A stretch of 64,000 bases of DNA. Source: Leptidea sinapis (Eukaryota; Arthropoda; Insecta; Lepidoptera; Pieridae). Shown in pieces: positions 37,701-52,700 of the stretch (its first letter is position 1; every line of letters begins with the position of its first letter). The stretch is from the NCBI RefSeq assembly GCF_905404315.1, contig NC_066312.1, forward strand, positions 3,273,001-3,337,000. The letters run 5' to 3'. Made by a program: the position numbers and the translations under genes. Under the pieces are notes generated by a model. The model was not told where the DNA came from, made no database searches, and worked only from the letters and a program-made list of their open reading frames with translations.

Positions 37701-40700
37701 TTTTTTTTGTATTAACAGTACGTCTGGTTAGCTAGTATTTAAATATGATAAAAATATTGATTGCGGGTGGCTTTTTCACAAAATTTCAAAACAAACACCC
37801 GAAAAAAAAACAGATTTATCACAGACTAACTTGACCGTGTCCGTATTTAATTTAGCCTTATGTTGATTTAAGGATTATTTATTAAACAGATGATTCAAAG
37901 TTGACGTCACATATCGTCGGATAAAAACCTAACGATTGTCAATCTCTATCTAGGCTTAATTCTTTCGATTGGTATCTAATTGGCCTCTTAAACGAATTAG
38001 ACCATTGTTTAAAATGACCATTTATGTAATTTTATATATTATAAGTCTTGAAACAATTTTCCAGGCATCGCTATATTTACAGCGATATGTTTTTAGCATA
38101 TTTTATTTGATTTAAAACAATTTCCTTCCAATAAACGTATTCCAATCCATTACAATTTAGTGAAAAATTTTATTGAACGAACAAACTTTATTCAATTGCC
38201 AAACGTATATTCAATAAAAATATATTTGGGTTGTTTTATTTTTCAACTGTAATTTTCGAAACATTTTATGTTGTCTTAGTATTAAAAATCACCCTGCTAG
38301 TTATGTTTGCATTCTCTACGAAGATGCATTATTTATGGATAAAGCGCAACTGAATTGTTGAGTTTTATTTGCACTGGAAGCTAGCTTTCATGTAACTCAT
38401 TTACGGAGTTAATTTAAACAAAACATATGTTCACGTTTTGCTCTTCATTCATATTCATATTGATACATTTATTTGTATTTTAATCTTGGATAAATGTTTA
38501 AATGCAATGTTATAATTTGTTTTAGTTTCTTAACACAACTCAAACTTTCCACAGTTAATATTCTACTCTTTTGCATATTTATAGGATCTGTTGCTTAATC
38601 CAGTCTGTTCGAAGAATCGTTCCCTTACAAATTATAATATTTGGTAAATGTAAACATTTAGTTGAGTTCGCGGAACATACTAACGACTTAACAAATATAA
38701 AGTTTATCTAAGTCGTTACCATTAGTACAAATGACACAAAACTAATTTGGTCTCTGTTATAATAGCGATATTTTATTAAAAGCGTTTTGGCTTGACCCAT
38801 ATCCATGTCGACGTAAATAATAACATTATCATCTAAAGTCTAAACGATTCACATGGCCTTCGAGTAACCGTAGTTAGTCGTATCGTCTCGCGGGATTAAG
38901 GCTAGTTATAAAAAATGCTCCTCAAAGGAATGAATCACGTTATTGTATTTATTTATCTGCAAGATGTTAGTATGAATAACAGCCCAAGTTTATGCTAAAT
39001 TTCAATTCAATTGACGAGTGAAAACTTGTAATTTAGTCAACATCGTCTTATGCAATGAAGCTCTGCGAAATGTAAATACGGGTCGAAGTGCGAGTCGGTA
39101 ACTCGGTTATTATCAGTCAGAACGCTGCATTAATGAATCCGTGTTGAGTATACATAGACTATACACACGAGTAGATGTAGTGCTGCCGGGCGATACTGTT
39201 TCTATATTTATAGAAATGTAATCGTGTGGGGGTAATATTAGCGCACGCCGCACGCGTTATCACGCCCGGAATGCCATGAGTTTACGTTGTCCTGAGAATG
39301 TCGGTCGTTGACCGTCATCTGCGGCTTGATAAACAAACTGAATTGCACTGTTGTTGCTTTCCACTAAACTATGCCAAACATTGTCGTTCCTGTTGTTTTC
39401 CGTTGTATACGAGCGTTCTTCCGCGGCGTGTTCCGGCCGATACGACATTTCTTTCATAAACTCAGGGCCATTTCGAAATCCCACGAAGCGCCGATAAGGC
39501 TCTTGTGATTTTGTTTTTTGTTGTCGTTACAAGAGATTCGCGGAAATAAAGATTCGTAAAATGGAAAGCCTAATGATACGAAGAAGTAATGGCTACAAAG
39601 CCCAAAAATAACCAGTACGCAAAATATTATCAGATTGTTCTAGTTTCATGATAAGGTTAACTATTATTAATTTATAGTTTCTTGGTTTTGTCCTGTTATC
39701 TCTTTTCTGATTGTTCCCGCTCACAGGCTACCGGCTCGTTCCGGTACTCAATTCCCAAAAAAAAACTTACTACTTGATTAGGTCATTTTAAAGTATAGTC
39801 TACTGACGAGTCTACAGTCAAACAATTGCTCTTGGCTCCTAAAGGTACTTGAAAAAGTTGCCGAATCGCGTGTTAGTGTTCCTACACAGTGAGAGTGATC
39901 AATAGTAGATTGCAATTTTTCTTAGGTTTAGCATGTCTGTATATCGTACGAAGAGAATACGAAATTCAAGATCGGTCGTGCTTGGTGTATACAGTTGTGA
40001 CAGGATTGCGCTACTTCCTTGATTATTTGACTTATTATGTGTCACCTTGTCCTTTCAAACAGAGGGCGACAACTCAATTTGTCGAGGAGCGCAGTAGGGG
40101 CGACGTGTTTGCCAATCAAGTCTCGATTAACTACACTTTAACGTTCCCCTCTGGTATTATAATATAATCATTTAGATTGCATATAATATAGTTAGTTATA
40201 TCTTCAAGATCTGTTTTTTTTATGTAAGAGAGGGCAAATGGGCAAGACGATTACGTGTTAGAACGTGCTGAGGCAACTGTTCATGGATATTCGAAACACG
40301 AGAGGGTCAGGAGATGCATTGCCGGCCCTTAAGTCGGGGTATGCTGTATGCTCGGTGCCTGAGTCGTATCGGTTCAGGAAAACAGCAGCCGGTAATTGAT
40401 GCCACAAAGTGTTGTGCGAGGCAAGGAATTACTCGTAAATCGCGCGGATATATGTCTGCCACAAACTTAAATATATCATCTTCAACACCTACATGTATTT
40501 ATTCCACGTTCAACCACACTATATAATTAACTTTCTTAGTATTTCCAAGACGATACGACGTGAGTACTTTCAGAAAAACCAGTACCTATCTACAGGAGCA
40601 GCAACCCTTGTGTTCATCTAGTGCTGCAAGAGATGTGAGCGGCGGTGATAAATTACAGATTGTCATGTACCCGTATTGCTGTCCGCATATCTCATTAAAA

Positions 40701-43700
40701 AAATGTCACACCTACTGTTGGCATTTTTTTTTATATTTTACCATATACTTGCAATATACTAGCGCAAAGACGAACAAAGCGTCCGAGATAGAGCAAGATA
40801 GAAAAGGTAAGCGAATCTATTGTTAATATTAAGATTTTGATTATCAAATCGTAAATAGCACCCTTTTAATTAGCTCCTTAGTATTTTAAATATCCAACCA
40901 CTATTTAACGCAAATGCGTGCCAAATCAATTTGTTACACATTACGGGGATGTGAGGTCGTTTATACGCTAGTATATATTATTAGCAATTAAGTCTACGGT
41001 AATTACATAGTCTCTTCCTTTCATGTGTCTTACTTGTCCTCATCTCTCGCACAGAGTAACTCTAACTCCTTCCTTCTAAAGTTAATCGGTGCTAGTGTTT
41101 TATGATAAATCATGCATTGTGTCGAGAAGTTTTTATATTTGCAAGGAAAGCTGGTTACACCTGATTGTTTTAACTCACTAAGGTTAGGCCTTGGAATGAA
41201 TATTGTTTTACTACTGTCTGCCGAATGGTGGCTCCAGTCGGCAGACGATACCGACTATAATATATATGTATATGAGCACCTGTAAAATTTCTGGGTTACT
41301 GAGACTTTATATTCAGTCTCAAGGTGAAAGGGATAATCGCGGTGCTGCCCAGGTATTCGTGATTCGTGATTTTGAAGCCCTTCAGACCGAAAAACAGCCG
41401 TAGCTAGTGAAATTACTGGGCAAATGAGACTAAACATCTTATGTCTCAAGGTGACGAGCGAAGCTGTAGTGTCGCTTAGAATTTTTGGGGAAATTCAAGA
41501 ATCCTGAGCGGCACTGCATTGTAATGGGCAGGGCCTATGAATTACCAACAGCTGAACGTCCTTGTCTCGTCCCTTATTTTCATTTAAAAATAAATGCAGT
41601 CATAGCGCGACGAATGCTTATTGTAAACCAGAAGCTGTCAACCATACTATAGATCATATTTTCGCAATCTGTTCATTCAGTTACATCGCTTAATATTACG
41701 AATAGCAAGATTAAGAATTCTTGAAGTAGCGCGTCATTTGACCCTGAACGCATCGAATACTTCCACACAACATATGAAAGTGGGTTACAATGTTTATATT
41801 ATCCACACAGTGTCATACAATATTTATTACAAACCTGAGAGCTATCATAAAATATAGGGTTCGCTAATAACATAAATGCTCACTCATATCATACTTATGA
41901 TATGGATCCTTATATGGGTACTAAGGTTTTACAAATATAAATCTTCCCTAAAATCACATGAGCTCTTTTATCCTACTTATATAATAATTAAGAGTTTATA
42001 TTTTCTATGTTTAGACGGGTTAGTTGTTTATGCAAAAGCTTTGCAGCGGTCATCTATTTTATTTTGGTTTACAGCATCATGTCTGCTATTGTGGTATTTG
42101 AATAAAATGAACAGAAAATACATTAACCTAGATCTGACGTACTTGGTTTAATTCTGGGTAGGGTTATACATTATTACAACTTAACGTATATTGGAATTCT
42201 AATTAGTGAATAATAATTGGCGTATACACTGCTAAGGCATCTGAAACAAGTCAGGAAAGTCCTAGGTGATGAAAAAAAAAAGTCCTAGGTGAGGTTGATT
42301 AATTTTTAGCAAGCGAATAGAATATTTACTTTTGTTTCGCATGCCGATACTATATGTCACGCCTTGGCTTTCTTTCGTCGTACGGCTAAATGCTATCCCG
42401 TGTTGATAATATAATATTTAGGCCATATACGGTATCATAACAAAAAAAAAATCAACACGGCTTAGACACGTAATTTGTTAGACATAGTCCCACCTAACTA
42501 TAACAACGTCAGTCACGTATGAATAACCACGTTTAAAATGAAGTTTAGCTTAAAACAGTGTTTAGCTTATGTTTAACTAAAACGTCGTTAAGCACGACAT
42601 AAACTGAAGTCTACAGAAACAAATATTAAAGGAACAGAACGCAATTTCGTCAGCTGCCATCTACCTGTCATCATAGAATCTAAATCTTTCATATGAATAT
42701 GATCTGATCTATACGTTTGACACACCTTATTCGACTCGTGAATAAATATAGGCAATGTCTAAAGATTGTTGAATGCTAAACAACAGAAAGACACAGATTT
42801 GTAATAGAAGTTTTTTAAAGATGTTTAACTTTCATAACAGCACAGTTAATGTTTTGTTACAGAACCCTCAGGCTGTACTTCAGCAGGCGCCAACTCCTGC
42901 CGCGGCCTCTTCCACGCCGACTACTCGCGTAAGTTCAACCCTAACTAATCTATGAATTATTCATGTAACATTACATACATTCATGTCCTACTCCTAACAT
43001 TGTGTCACTAACCGATCGGGTGTATGTGCCGCCGCTTTCTACTCAGGGTGAACTATTGGTGACGTTTTCAGAACTCGTTGGCTTTGGATGCGATGGAATC
43101 GAACGGAGGTCCCGCGGATATCGCCGAAATTGAACAAATTGTCAAGGAGAAAATGGTTCGAATCATAACTGAGCATGTGTGCATGCTTACATCTTTGACG
43201 TTTTGGTTTTATTTGCGTGTGTTTTTTTTTTACTAAGAAATTTGTTTCGTTTTCATTTCACAAATTGTTTGTTTGATGCTATTTGCACGCCTTTAAATCG
43301 ATTTAAGTGCATTTTATATGTAATGGCTATACAAATGCTTCATAGTTAAATTATATTAACAAAACTATTCTAATGGTAACATAATTAAAAGTAACTTGTG
43401 AATTAAATGAACCCAATTATCCCTATCAGAATTATAAAATGTTTTATAAATCCACAAACAGGTTTATAATGATTCACTACTCCATTTAATTGCGTTCGTC
43501 TGCTACCGCTGTGCAACATTAATTACCCTAATGCAGAAGGTAATCAGTAATGTATTGAAAATATTTACAAATCACCTACAATAGAGTACGGGGGTAGCTT
43601 TGGTTTGGATTTAATCTAACAAATTGCTTCGCTGTAACTGTTTTTTGTGTATTCAGTTGAGTGCTCGAGTGATATTTTAGCATGTAGCGTTTTTTCGCGT

Positions 43701-46700
43701 CAACTGGCTTATATATTATTATTTCGGCTGATATGTGTGTATTGCCTTCGGGTTTACATATCATTTTGGAATTCGTGATTTTGAACGGGTTACTTTGACG
43801 CTTGGGGGTGTGTTAGGCTCAAAATTGAAAACTATATCTTTTGCTGCCCTGTGTGTCCATGAGACCCATGTAAGCTATATAGTTTGTAAGAGTACTAGTA
43901 AAGCAGCTGACGATGTCGTTTGTTATTGATGGATGACGTTACAATATGTGATCAGGGGGGACATTGAACGTTCTTAATTTTGAACCAAAGTAAACTGCCA
44001 AGGTCAAGGTAACCGGCTTTTACTATACCAAAAAGCGCGTAATCCCACCTGAAAATCTTGCATTTATTGTATTTGCTTGTTGATGTTAAGAGGTCATTCT
44101 TACCATCACGAGAATTAGTCATTTCTATGTAGTAAAAGTAAATAGCTTTTCTCATCCTCCATCTCTGTCTGCATCTTCAAAAACAAAATGGTTTTTACAT
44201 TATAAAATTTTTTATTTGCTATTACATATTTACAAAAGCGCTTATATTCTTCTTCACTACAGGAACTAATATTTCAGCCTTAAAATATAATGATATTTCT
44301 AACATCGTGTTGGGGGACAATACTACATTATGCTTTTATAACTAGCTAGTGCCCGTTGCGCTTCGCTTCACAAAAATGAAATCTACCACTATATCAGCGC
44401 CACCTTTCCGGCACTAACGTAACTATGTCGTCGGAGTGGTCATGTCGCCCTTTATATGTGTTTAAATGTTTCATTTCAATTGGGCTTACGGTTCTCGAGT
44501 TTTAGGTGAACATAGATTTACATTATGTTTTCATAAATATGAACCTAATGTTTGAATATTATTAAATATAATTGTGATTAATTCGTATTGATATGACAAC
44601 TGGGCAGAAAGTGTGTCTTTTATTACGTTCAAATGCGTTGTACGATTGTTTACATTTAGGGAGATTTTAGGGAGTCTTAGCTTTGTATTAAGGGAGTAGT
44701 TAGCGGCGCGAGGTGTAACCGACCGCCTAAAAAACACCCGAGAACTAGAATCACACTTGCTGCCGAGCTATGTACCATACATTAATAATTGCTTAATTTA
44801 ACTCGGTCGAGAAAGTAAAATGTTACTTGAAGTAAATATCAGTAAAAGTCCTTTAAAAAATTACCTCTTGCTAATCATTATTGATAACCGAATTCAAATT
44901 GGCTTAGATATTTCTTGAGTTGAATGTCCCCTAACATACCGATAACGTCACCAAAATTCTAAAATAAATTATTTCGTCTTCGGTTATGCTACGTCTTATT
45001 GTATAATTTGTTTATTTGACAAAATATTTAATAATTAGACACACCATGCTTACATTTTATTGTATGCATAGATATAGTGTAATTTATAACTCTTCCTGTA
45101 CCAAAATTGTCTTATAATTGACTCTGAAGACATGAGAGTTTGATAACAAATATTAAAATGTATATTAATGTTGGTTTTTATACAATTTTCGCCTCTTTGA
45201 ACGTTTCAATAATAAATATTTTCTTCTGTTCATTGTATTCAACTTGTATACACCGTCGCCATAAGAATTGCTTTGGAGGCCAGATAAGATCGCGGCCGTC
45301 TCGAAACGGAAACATGTACTTGATAATAAGTCCTTAAAATACGTTTGTATTCGTAATGTTTTAACTGCATTTGGTAAAGCATGTTTTAATTGCTTCACGT
45401 CTACCCTATAGTTCCATAATATACTATGAAAGAGAGGCATTAAGATTAACTTCAACCATTAAACCGAATTCTACCTAATTAGGAGTTTAAATGAACACAA
45501 ATTCTAGAAGTAGAACACTGAAGTGTTTTTATATTTTTGATAAGTTTCTGCTGATATTATTACTAAATAATATATATGTTTAGTTCATCCTATTTCTTTC
45601 GCAAAATAGCACTTATATTATTGTGTGTCAGTTTGATGAAGGGTGTAGGTGCCGATGAGACATACCATCTTTGGCTTAGGTTGACGGGCGCAGTGCGACA
45701 TGATAGGGGTCGTATCGTATGACGCTACGCTTCATTAGGTTGGTTTTAGGGTACCGTACCCAAAGGTTAGCCAACATCGCACTGTCGGCCCATCCGTTTG
45801 TCAGGAGGCTTAATCTCATAAACTGATGTGATTGAAATTTCGACAGAGTTTATTAGTATTGCCGCTGCTATATTATTATGACTCATTTATGTGTCGGTTG
45901 CGCCTTTCGGCTTTTAGCTTTAGATTTCCAATATAAGCCAGTGCTTATCGTGCTTCAATGCAGATTATGTACCGTCAGCATAGCTCTTGTTTGTAATCAA
46001 CTACAATGTCGATGAAGAAAGACAAGAAAATCTCTCTGATATTTTTCTTTGATAAACCTAGACAATTATTCTTATAGAACTTTACGCCTGTATTCAAACA
46101 ACTGATTCAGATTGAAAGCATGTCTCATCATAATTAATAATGAGCGCATGAGACAATCTATTTTAAGGTCTTGCAGACTATGACGGGCGCAGTATAACAT
46201 GATTGCGATGCAACATCATTGCACTGTAACTGTAATATTATCACTGTTTATTTGTTTTATTAGTGGAATACAAACAGAACATACATACGTGTTCCGCTGT
46301 GTTTTACCAATCTTTGACGAAAAATTAAAATAAGTTCATAATAATTTAAGAATATATTATTACCATGGCCTTATAGTAGAGCGTTTATAAGTTACTTCTC
46401 AATTAACGTTATTTTGCTAAACTAAAATAACTGCAAGTAGTTAATAAATTATGCTTTAACGTATGGTACACGGACCACATCTCACGGAATACTTGTGCCA
46501 ATGCCTCTGATGAATTATTTAGCTTAACAATTTGTTAATTTGGCAGTGATATCCCTCATTTCTGGGATAAATTAAATTAAATTTGTAACCAAAATTTATC
46601 AACGATGCGGGACTCGAATCCTCGAAATGTTTAGATTTGAGAGAGGTCGCCTCTTTCAAATCTAAACATTTAGGGATTCCGTCCCTACGATATATCAAGT

Positions 46701-49700
46701 CAATTTCCCAATATGCAATAATCGGGGTTAAGTAGGTTATCAACTGTAAGTAGATCCTGTAGATGGTGCTACAACCTAAGAGTTGAACGAGATTTACCAA
46801 TATTAACGAACCATACTTCACTCGAACGGATGGCTTAGTTGGAAGAGTGCTCACACGGAACCCGAGGGGTCGCGGGTTCGAGTCCTGCATCGTTTATAAA
46901 TTTTGCCTACAAATTTAATTTAATTATTTAGCTTGTCTGCAGTTGAATATTGTGCTTTCTGTATAGTCTAAAAAAACGTGACTGGAAATGAAATGACGGA
47001 GTGGTGTGTATAGGAGCAGCATGGTGGAGGTGCCAGTACATCCGGTAAGACGGAGGGCGCGGACGAGGAGAGCTCGGCAACGCCGGGCGCGGAGACCTAC
47101 GAGGCGTCTCTGAAGAAGAGAGAGTACGTGCTGCGGGAGCTGCTGGAGACAGAAGAGGTGTACGTGGCGGACTTGCGGCTCGTCTGCGAAGGCTACATGA
47201 AGCACTTGATGGTGAGGCTCATCTAATAGCTGTGAAATAGTAGACGACGAGGGAACATCGCGCAACCAAGTTCATTCTAGCGTGTGCTTGTACGTGGAAG
47301 CAAGGCCTTTGGAAATGGACCCTGAACCATCACCACACATCCAGGTCATGCGGATGGCCCAGGCATGAAATGAATTTGATCCTCCCTAGAATAATGATTA
47401 CCTATAATTTGTTTTTGTTGCTTTTCTGTATACTACAAAAGTTAAGCTTAGAAGGTGAAAGCTGCCTATGAATGTTTCGGAAGTTAATATACAGATATCA
47501 TACTATGGGATATAAAATGCTTGGAACTTTGATTTTGATTTGGTAAATCTATCATCGGTTCTAAAAGTGGCATATTGAAAATTACAATGTGTAAATTACA
47601 AAATGATGTTACACTAAAAAGTGCTTTGCTATAAGGTTTAGTCTACTTGAATAAATAATGTTTTTAGTTTTGATTTAGCCACAATATCGCTAGGGCTCAG
47701 TTTAATAGATAATAATGAAATAAAATAATAATGTCATTAATACCGCTATTTAAGAAAAAATAACAAGGTTAACTAATTAATGAAAACTTAAGTCCACGTT
47801 ATTTCAGCACCTAAAAAGTCAATACAAAATATATATATACATTATAACACCAAGAATTGGAGCGTATTTTTTTCGAGCTACTTAATTTACGTATTTTGGC
47901 CGTATTGGAAGTGCCCAAATAGCGGACTACGATCTAAATCCAATACCGACTAAAAAACCCTCTACGCTGGTAATTAAAAGTTTCTGCAGAAACAGACTCG
48001 AGCTCAGAACGTTGAAGCGTATTTAACTATTTAGTGTGGGCATACAACAACCTAATAAATATCGTGTTTTATTTACCAGTGCAGTTTGAGGATTTAAAAC
48101 TTCGTTCGTTAACCAAATAAAAGGATTCTTATTTTAATTACTCCTTTATCAATGTGTTGGGTTGACTTCTCAATAAATTTTGCAGGACCCGAATGCAGAG
48201 CCGCCGCTACCAGAGAGCTTACGTGATAGACGTCTGAGAATGATATTCGGAAACATTGAGGCAATCTACGAATGGCACCGCGAGTAAGTAATACTGAATG
48301 CCTTAATAAATATAAAAACATATAATCGTAATTGAGAACAAACTAAAATGCTCAATAAATAACAGAAGTACTATTCAATAAAGTAAGGGGTTCTATATTA
48401 GGGAATATAAACATTGAGCGTATTTGCTTTATGATGGTAACCGTTGATGAAGCCTGTAAATATATATTATGACCACGATTCTGTTCGTATAATAATAATT
48501 CATTACACAAGTCAAAAGGAAAATTTCATTTACGCTATACGCAATTGCGAGACTGGTACGTGCGTTATTGGCTGCTATGCAAATGTTATATGGGATGCCT
48601 TTGCGAATGAACTCCCCGTATGTATTACGTGATTGTTAAATCTGCCGGTGTCTGCAGTAAATTTGTTCGCGAGCTGGAGGCTTGCATCGAGTCTCCCGAG
48701 TGCCTCGGGCCGCTATTCCGTCGCTTTCTGGAGAAGAAAATGTTCTTGTACGAGGCGTATTGCCGGAACAAGCCCCTCTCTGAGTACATCGTCTCCGAGC
48801 ACGACCACTACTTCCAAGAACTCAGGAACAAACTTGGACATAAGCTGCAGGTAAGAATTTATATTTAACAGTGTTCGGTACATCGAACTTATTACCCAGT
48901 ATAGACTCCTAGTACCTATATATTAGAAATGCAAACTATTCAGTTATATTAAGTGAGGTAAGCGGGCGGTGAATGATCGTTGGTCAGAATATATTTGCAA
49001 CATATCTTATACAATCGCTACTGGTTGCTGTGACATTTGTCGGTCACTGCCATTGTTGGGCGGAGGTACATCTTGGTTGTATATTGTTCCACGTTACAAT
49101 TCGGCGCACAAACATGCAACTGTAGAATATGATGGAGTATTTGTGCCTAAAGAATCCTGTTAAGCCTTATTAACTTGTTCCGTACTGAAATCACCGACTG
49201 AAAACAAATTAACGTCTAATTTTATTCATCTTTATTCCAGCTTTACCAGCCAGTACCTTGTTTAGGTTCCAAAGAGTTATTCTTACTACTTATTGAACGC
49301 CCCCTCGTTCATAATCAGCTCGAGGCAAAAACTCTATAAAAAAAAATAATTAGCAAAAATAATTTTATTAAAATAACCAGATTTTTTTGAGTCTCTTATA
49401 GGTTTAATTCACTTTTCAAGCTTGTAAAATAGTATTAATGTCGAGTGAAGACTGTAAAAAATGGCTCTTGGGTAGATAGATCTCCTTGATTTGAGATTAA
49501 ATAGAAACTTCTATTTTCGTTAATTTTACATAATATATTCGAAAATGTTTTCATTTTACTTTTACCTTCATAATAGGTTTGAAGTTTAATTTAAGGCTTT
49601 CGTTATTGTTTTGTATCAGCAGAGAACCCTCTTTGTGTGAGTCAGGCTCTTTCACTAATTAGCCGTTCTGTACTCGAACGTATCCAACATCTCAACGTCC

Positions 49701-52700
49701 GTCTATATATATTAATAGGTTTTATATTTTAGGGTACATTATAAAAACGAGATCACCATTTACGGTAATATAACGAGAACACATAAGTAACAAAACAGGA
49801 TTACTTACCACTTTTTTTTAATGAAAATAAGGGACGAGACGAGCAGGACCTTCAGCTGATGGTGAATGATACGCCCTGTCCATTACAATGCAGTGACGCA
49901 CAGAATTTTTGAAAAAGCCAAAAGTTTTGAGTGGCTCAACAATTGCGCTCGTTGTCATATAAGATGTTAAATATAATTTGCCCAGTAATTATACTTGCCC
50001 TTTCGCCCTTCAGACCAAAACAAAGTAATGTTTACACATTACTGCTTCACGGCAGAAGTAGGCGCCGTGGTGGTACCCATAATCTAGCCGGCATCCTTTG
50101 CTTCCCTCTAGTAAATCCCCTTAGTCACCTGTTACGACACCCTTGGGGCGTTCCTGTAATATTTTTGCCGAGGGGAATCACAGGGCAAAGCTACATTAAT
50201 AAAAATCTAAAATATCACGGGTATATTATATTAATCTTAGTTGTCAGAAAAGGGTAAATAATAGTAATTTCTGTTTGCGGTAATTGCCATTTCAGATAGA
50301 ATTTTATTTAAAACAAAAGTAGTTCTTTCTCAAAATCAGCCTTGTTTTTTTTTAATTACGTTACGTTTCTACACATTGCACCTTTTTTTTGTTCATAACA
50401 CGTATCTGATGAACACATCCATGTTAAAAACTCGACTTATTATTTAATATGAATGCCGTGGTGGCAGCGTTACATCTTTACTTATTATGAGTCGTTTATC
50501 TGTAAATATTATATTTTTCAGCTTGGTGATCTTTTGATCAAGCCAATACAGCGCATACAAAAATATCACCTCCTCGTGAAGAAAATCTTGAGCTACTCTG
50601 AGGCAGCGAATGCGCCACCCAATGTCATCGACTCGCTGCGCGACGCCGTTCAATGCACCTCCATCATACCAAAGAACGCTAACGATATGATGGACGTCGG
50701 TCGTCTACAGGGATTTAAGGTAATAAAACAAATAATATAATAATGGCACTTTGTTTCTAATTGCGTACGAGTCCTATTCATATTTACATGAAATAGAAAT
50801 ATATGTATGTAACACAAAGTAATAAAAAACCTCAACTTTATAAATTTATTACCTGAACACCAATTTTTAATGTCTGATTTTATACGTATGAAACTGAAAA
50901 CAAAGCAGATTCAATCGGGGTGAAAGACGGGCGCCAGCTCGTTAAGACACAATTCAATAGAACTAATTGATTTTATGTTACGCTACACATTCAGGTGAGA
51001 CTTACAAGTTGCGCAATTAGAGGCATCGTTTGAAGTTAAGTCTTTATTATATTGATGTAGCTTTTATGCTAAAATCGATATATTAGCTCCGTTTATATAG
51101 CTTTATGAGTTACGGATGCTCAACATGATGCGAGTTTAATCTTTTGTTGAATTTTATTACAGCTACCCGAGTTATCCTAATATGTCTTCCTTCCAAAACA
51201 TGTGTAGAGTCATAGCGACATCCAGTCAGTCAGAATATTAGTTGCCATATTCTCGTTATATAAATGAACTATAAGTTCATCAAAATCGTTCTCAATCGCC
51301 AATTATGTTACGCCTCTAAGGACACCTAGAATTGATTGGATGTCTCTTCGACTCTGTTAGCGTTTCCTTAGTAGGGTCCCGGATGGATTAAACTGCATAA
51401 TTTGCTTAATTTTTCAACTTTGCAGTTTCATTGCAAATTAATTATTCAAAGTGACGCTGTGAGCTCGATACAAATTTTGTGAGAATATATAATATATATT
51501 TTATGATTGGACTCATGCTGGGCTCTGTTGCAACTTTGATATCACTGCATTGTGTGTAGATGACATTTATAGTGCTTTAGTTCCGCTGTGTTGCGTTAAT
51601 TTTATTTATTCTTTCTATAATAACTGTTGCTATAGGGAGTTAGTTAATCAGAATATGCATTAAGATTTAATCTGCAAAGTGACTACTGCGATTTTATAAT
51701 TTTTTCTATGTAATATTTTATGTAATACTTATTAATATTATTAGCGACTCAAACGATACAGATTTTTTTATGGATGACGAGGAAAAACAATGAATACTCA
51801 CACTCTCTTGCAACAACCACAGGAACGTTGCTGGACTCTTGTTGTATCGTCCTGGAACCACCGACCGAGGGTGTTCATTCAAAAGTGATTTAAAATCAAA
51901 TAATCGAACATGCTTATTTTATTGTTAGCGTTCGATAAAACAAGTTCACTCGATAGACGTTAGTTACCTACCCACTTATCACCCTTTTACGTACTGCGAG
52001 AATCATAAACTGAGGCGAAATGTGGAATTCTGTCTTCACGGCTTTGCTATATTTTGCGACTGAGTGTAAACCTATATTTTCTCAAATGATTCGTGATCAT
52101 ATGTGCAACCGATTGATGGATTTCATTATTGTTTCTCTATAATATTTGAAATTAAATGAATTAATGAACGAAACGAACTCTCAGCAATAACTATTTCAAA
52201 CTTGGACAAAGTGTTAATCGGAAACATAAATATGCTTTCTTTACCGCTTTACTTTTCTACTGACTTATAAATATAAAATTTAACGTTTATCCAATCCATT
52301 ACGTGAGATTGGTATTATTTAACGAGTAGTAATTTGTTATTTAAGAGTCAATATTCTGATTTTAAGAGTCAATTTTTGTATACTTGATAATAAAATGGAA
52401 AAATGATTCTAAATAATAACTTTTTTTTTTTAAATATTATGAGAACTATTACCATAATGTATTTTCTAATAATATAAGTACATATCAATTTCAGTTTTCT
52501 TTTATTCTGGCGTCGGCTTGCTGGCCAGCGACGGGCTATTTGTTTTTCATTTATTTAATTGATTATAATAAGGCTAGTCTGGCAATACTGATGCATTTAA
52601 CCGGATGATTGCAAAATTCATAAATTAATTTTTAACCCTGTTGCTAGTCATACGATTGTCGCATGAATAATAAATAATTATTTGTCCAACAATTTTAAGG

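Larger units (their letters stand above)
36809..42862 (+). other. trio intron 4 (6.1 kb)
   Basis: The intron has GT-AG borders and is mostly AT-rich. It contains a GC-richer patch at 39060-39500, dispersed repeats at 40226-40545, 40738-40826 and 41370-41584, and a 14-bp direct repeat around an A tract at 42256-42292. Confidence 0.7.
43156..47013 (+). other. trio intron 6 (3.9 kb)
   Basis: The intron starts at a weak GTTCGA donor. It contains a dispersed repeat (44341-44525) and an inverted-repeat composite with tRNA-like boxes (46526-46921), which ends just 92 bases before the next exon. Confidence 0.7.

Noticed and set aside
40759..40806. Possible trio exon (AG acceptor, AKTNKASEIEQDRK, GTAAGC donor)
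   Set aside because: Diverged relatives occur at 24910 and 61796, so it is repeat sequence. The exit phase also does not match the flanking exons.
46820..46892. Functional tRNA gene
   Set aside because: A- and B-box-like sequences are present, but the anticodon and acceptor stems do not pair properly and the segment lies inside an inverted-repeat element.
46924..47265. 113-codon antisense frame over the DH exon
   Set aside because: Shadow of exon 7, whose plus-strand reading has the conserved DH helix.
48633..48854. Alternative + frame over exon 9
   Set aside because: The other frame encodes the conserved YCRNKPLSEYIVSEH segment.
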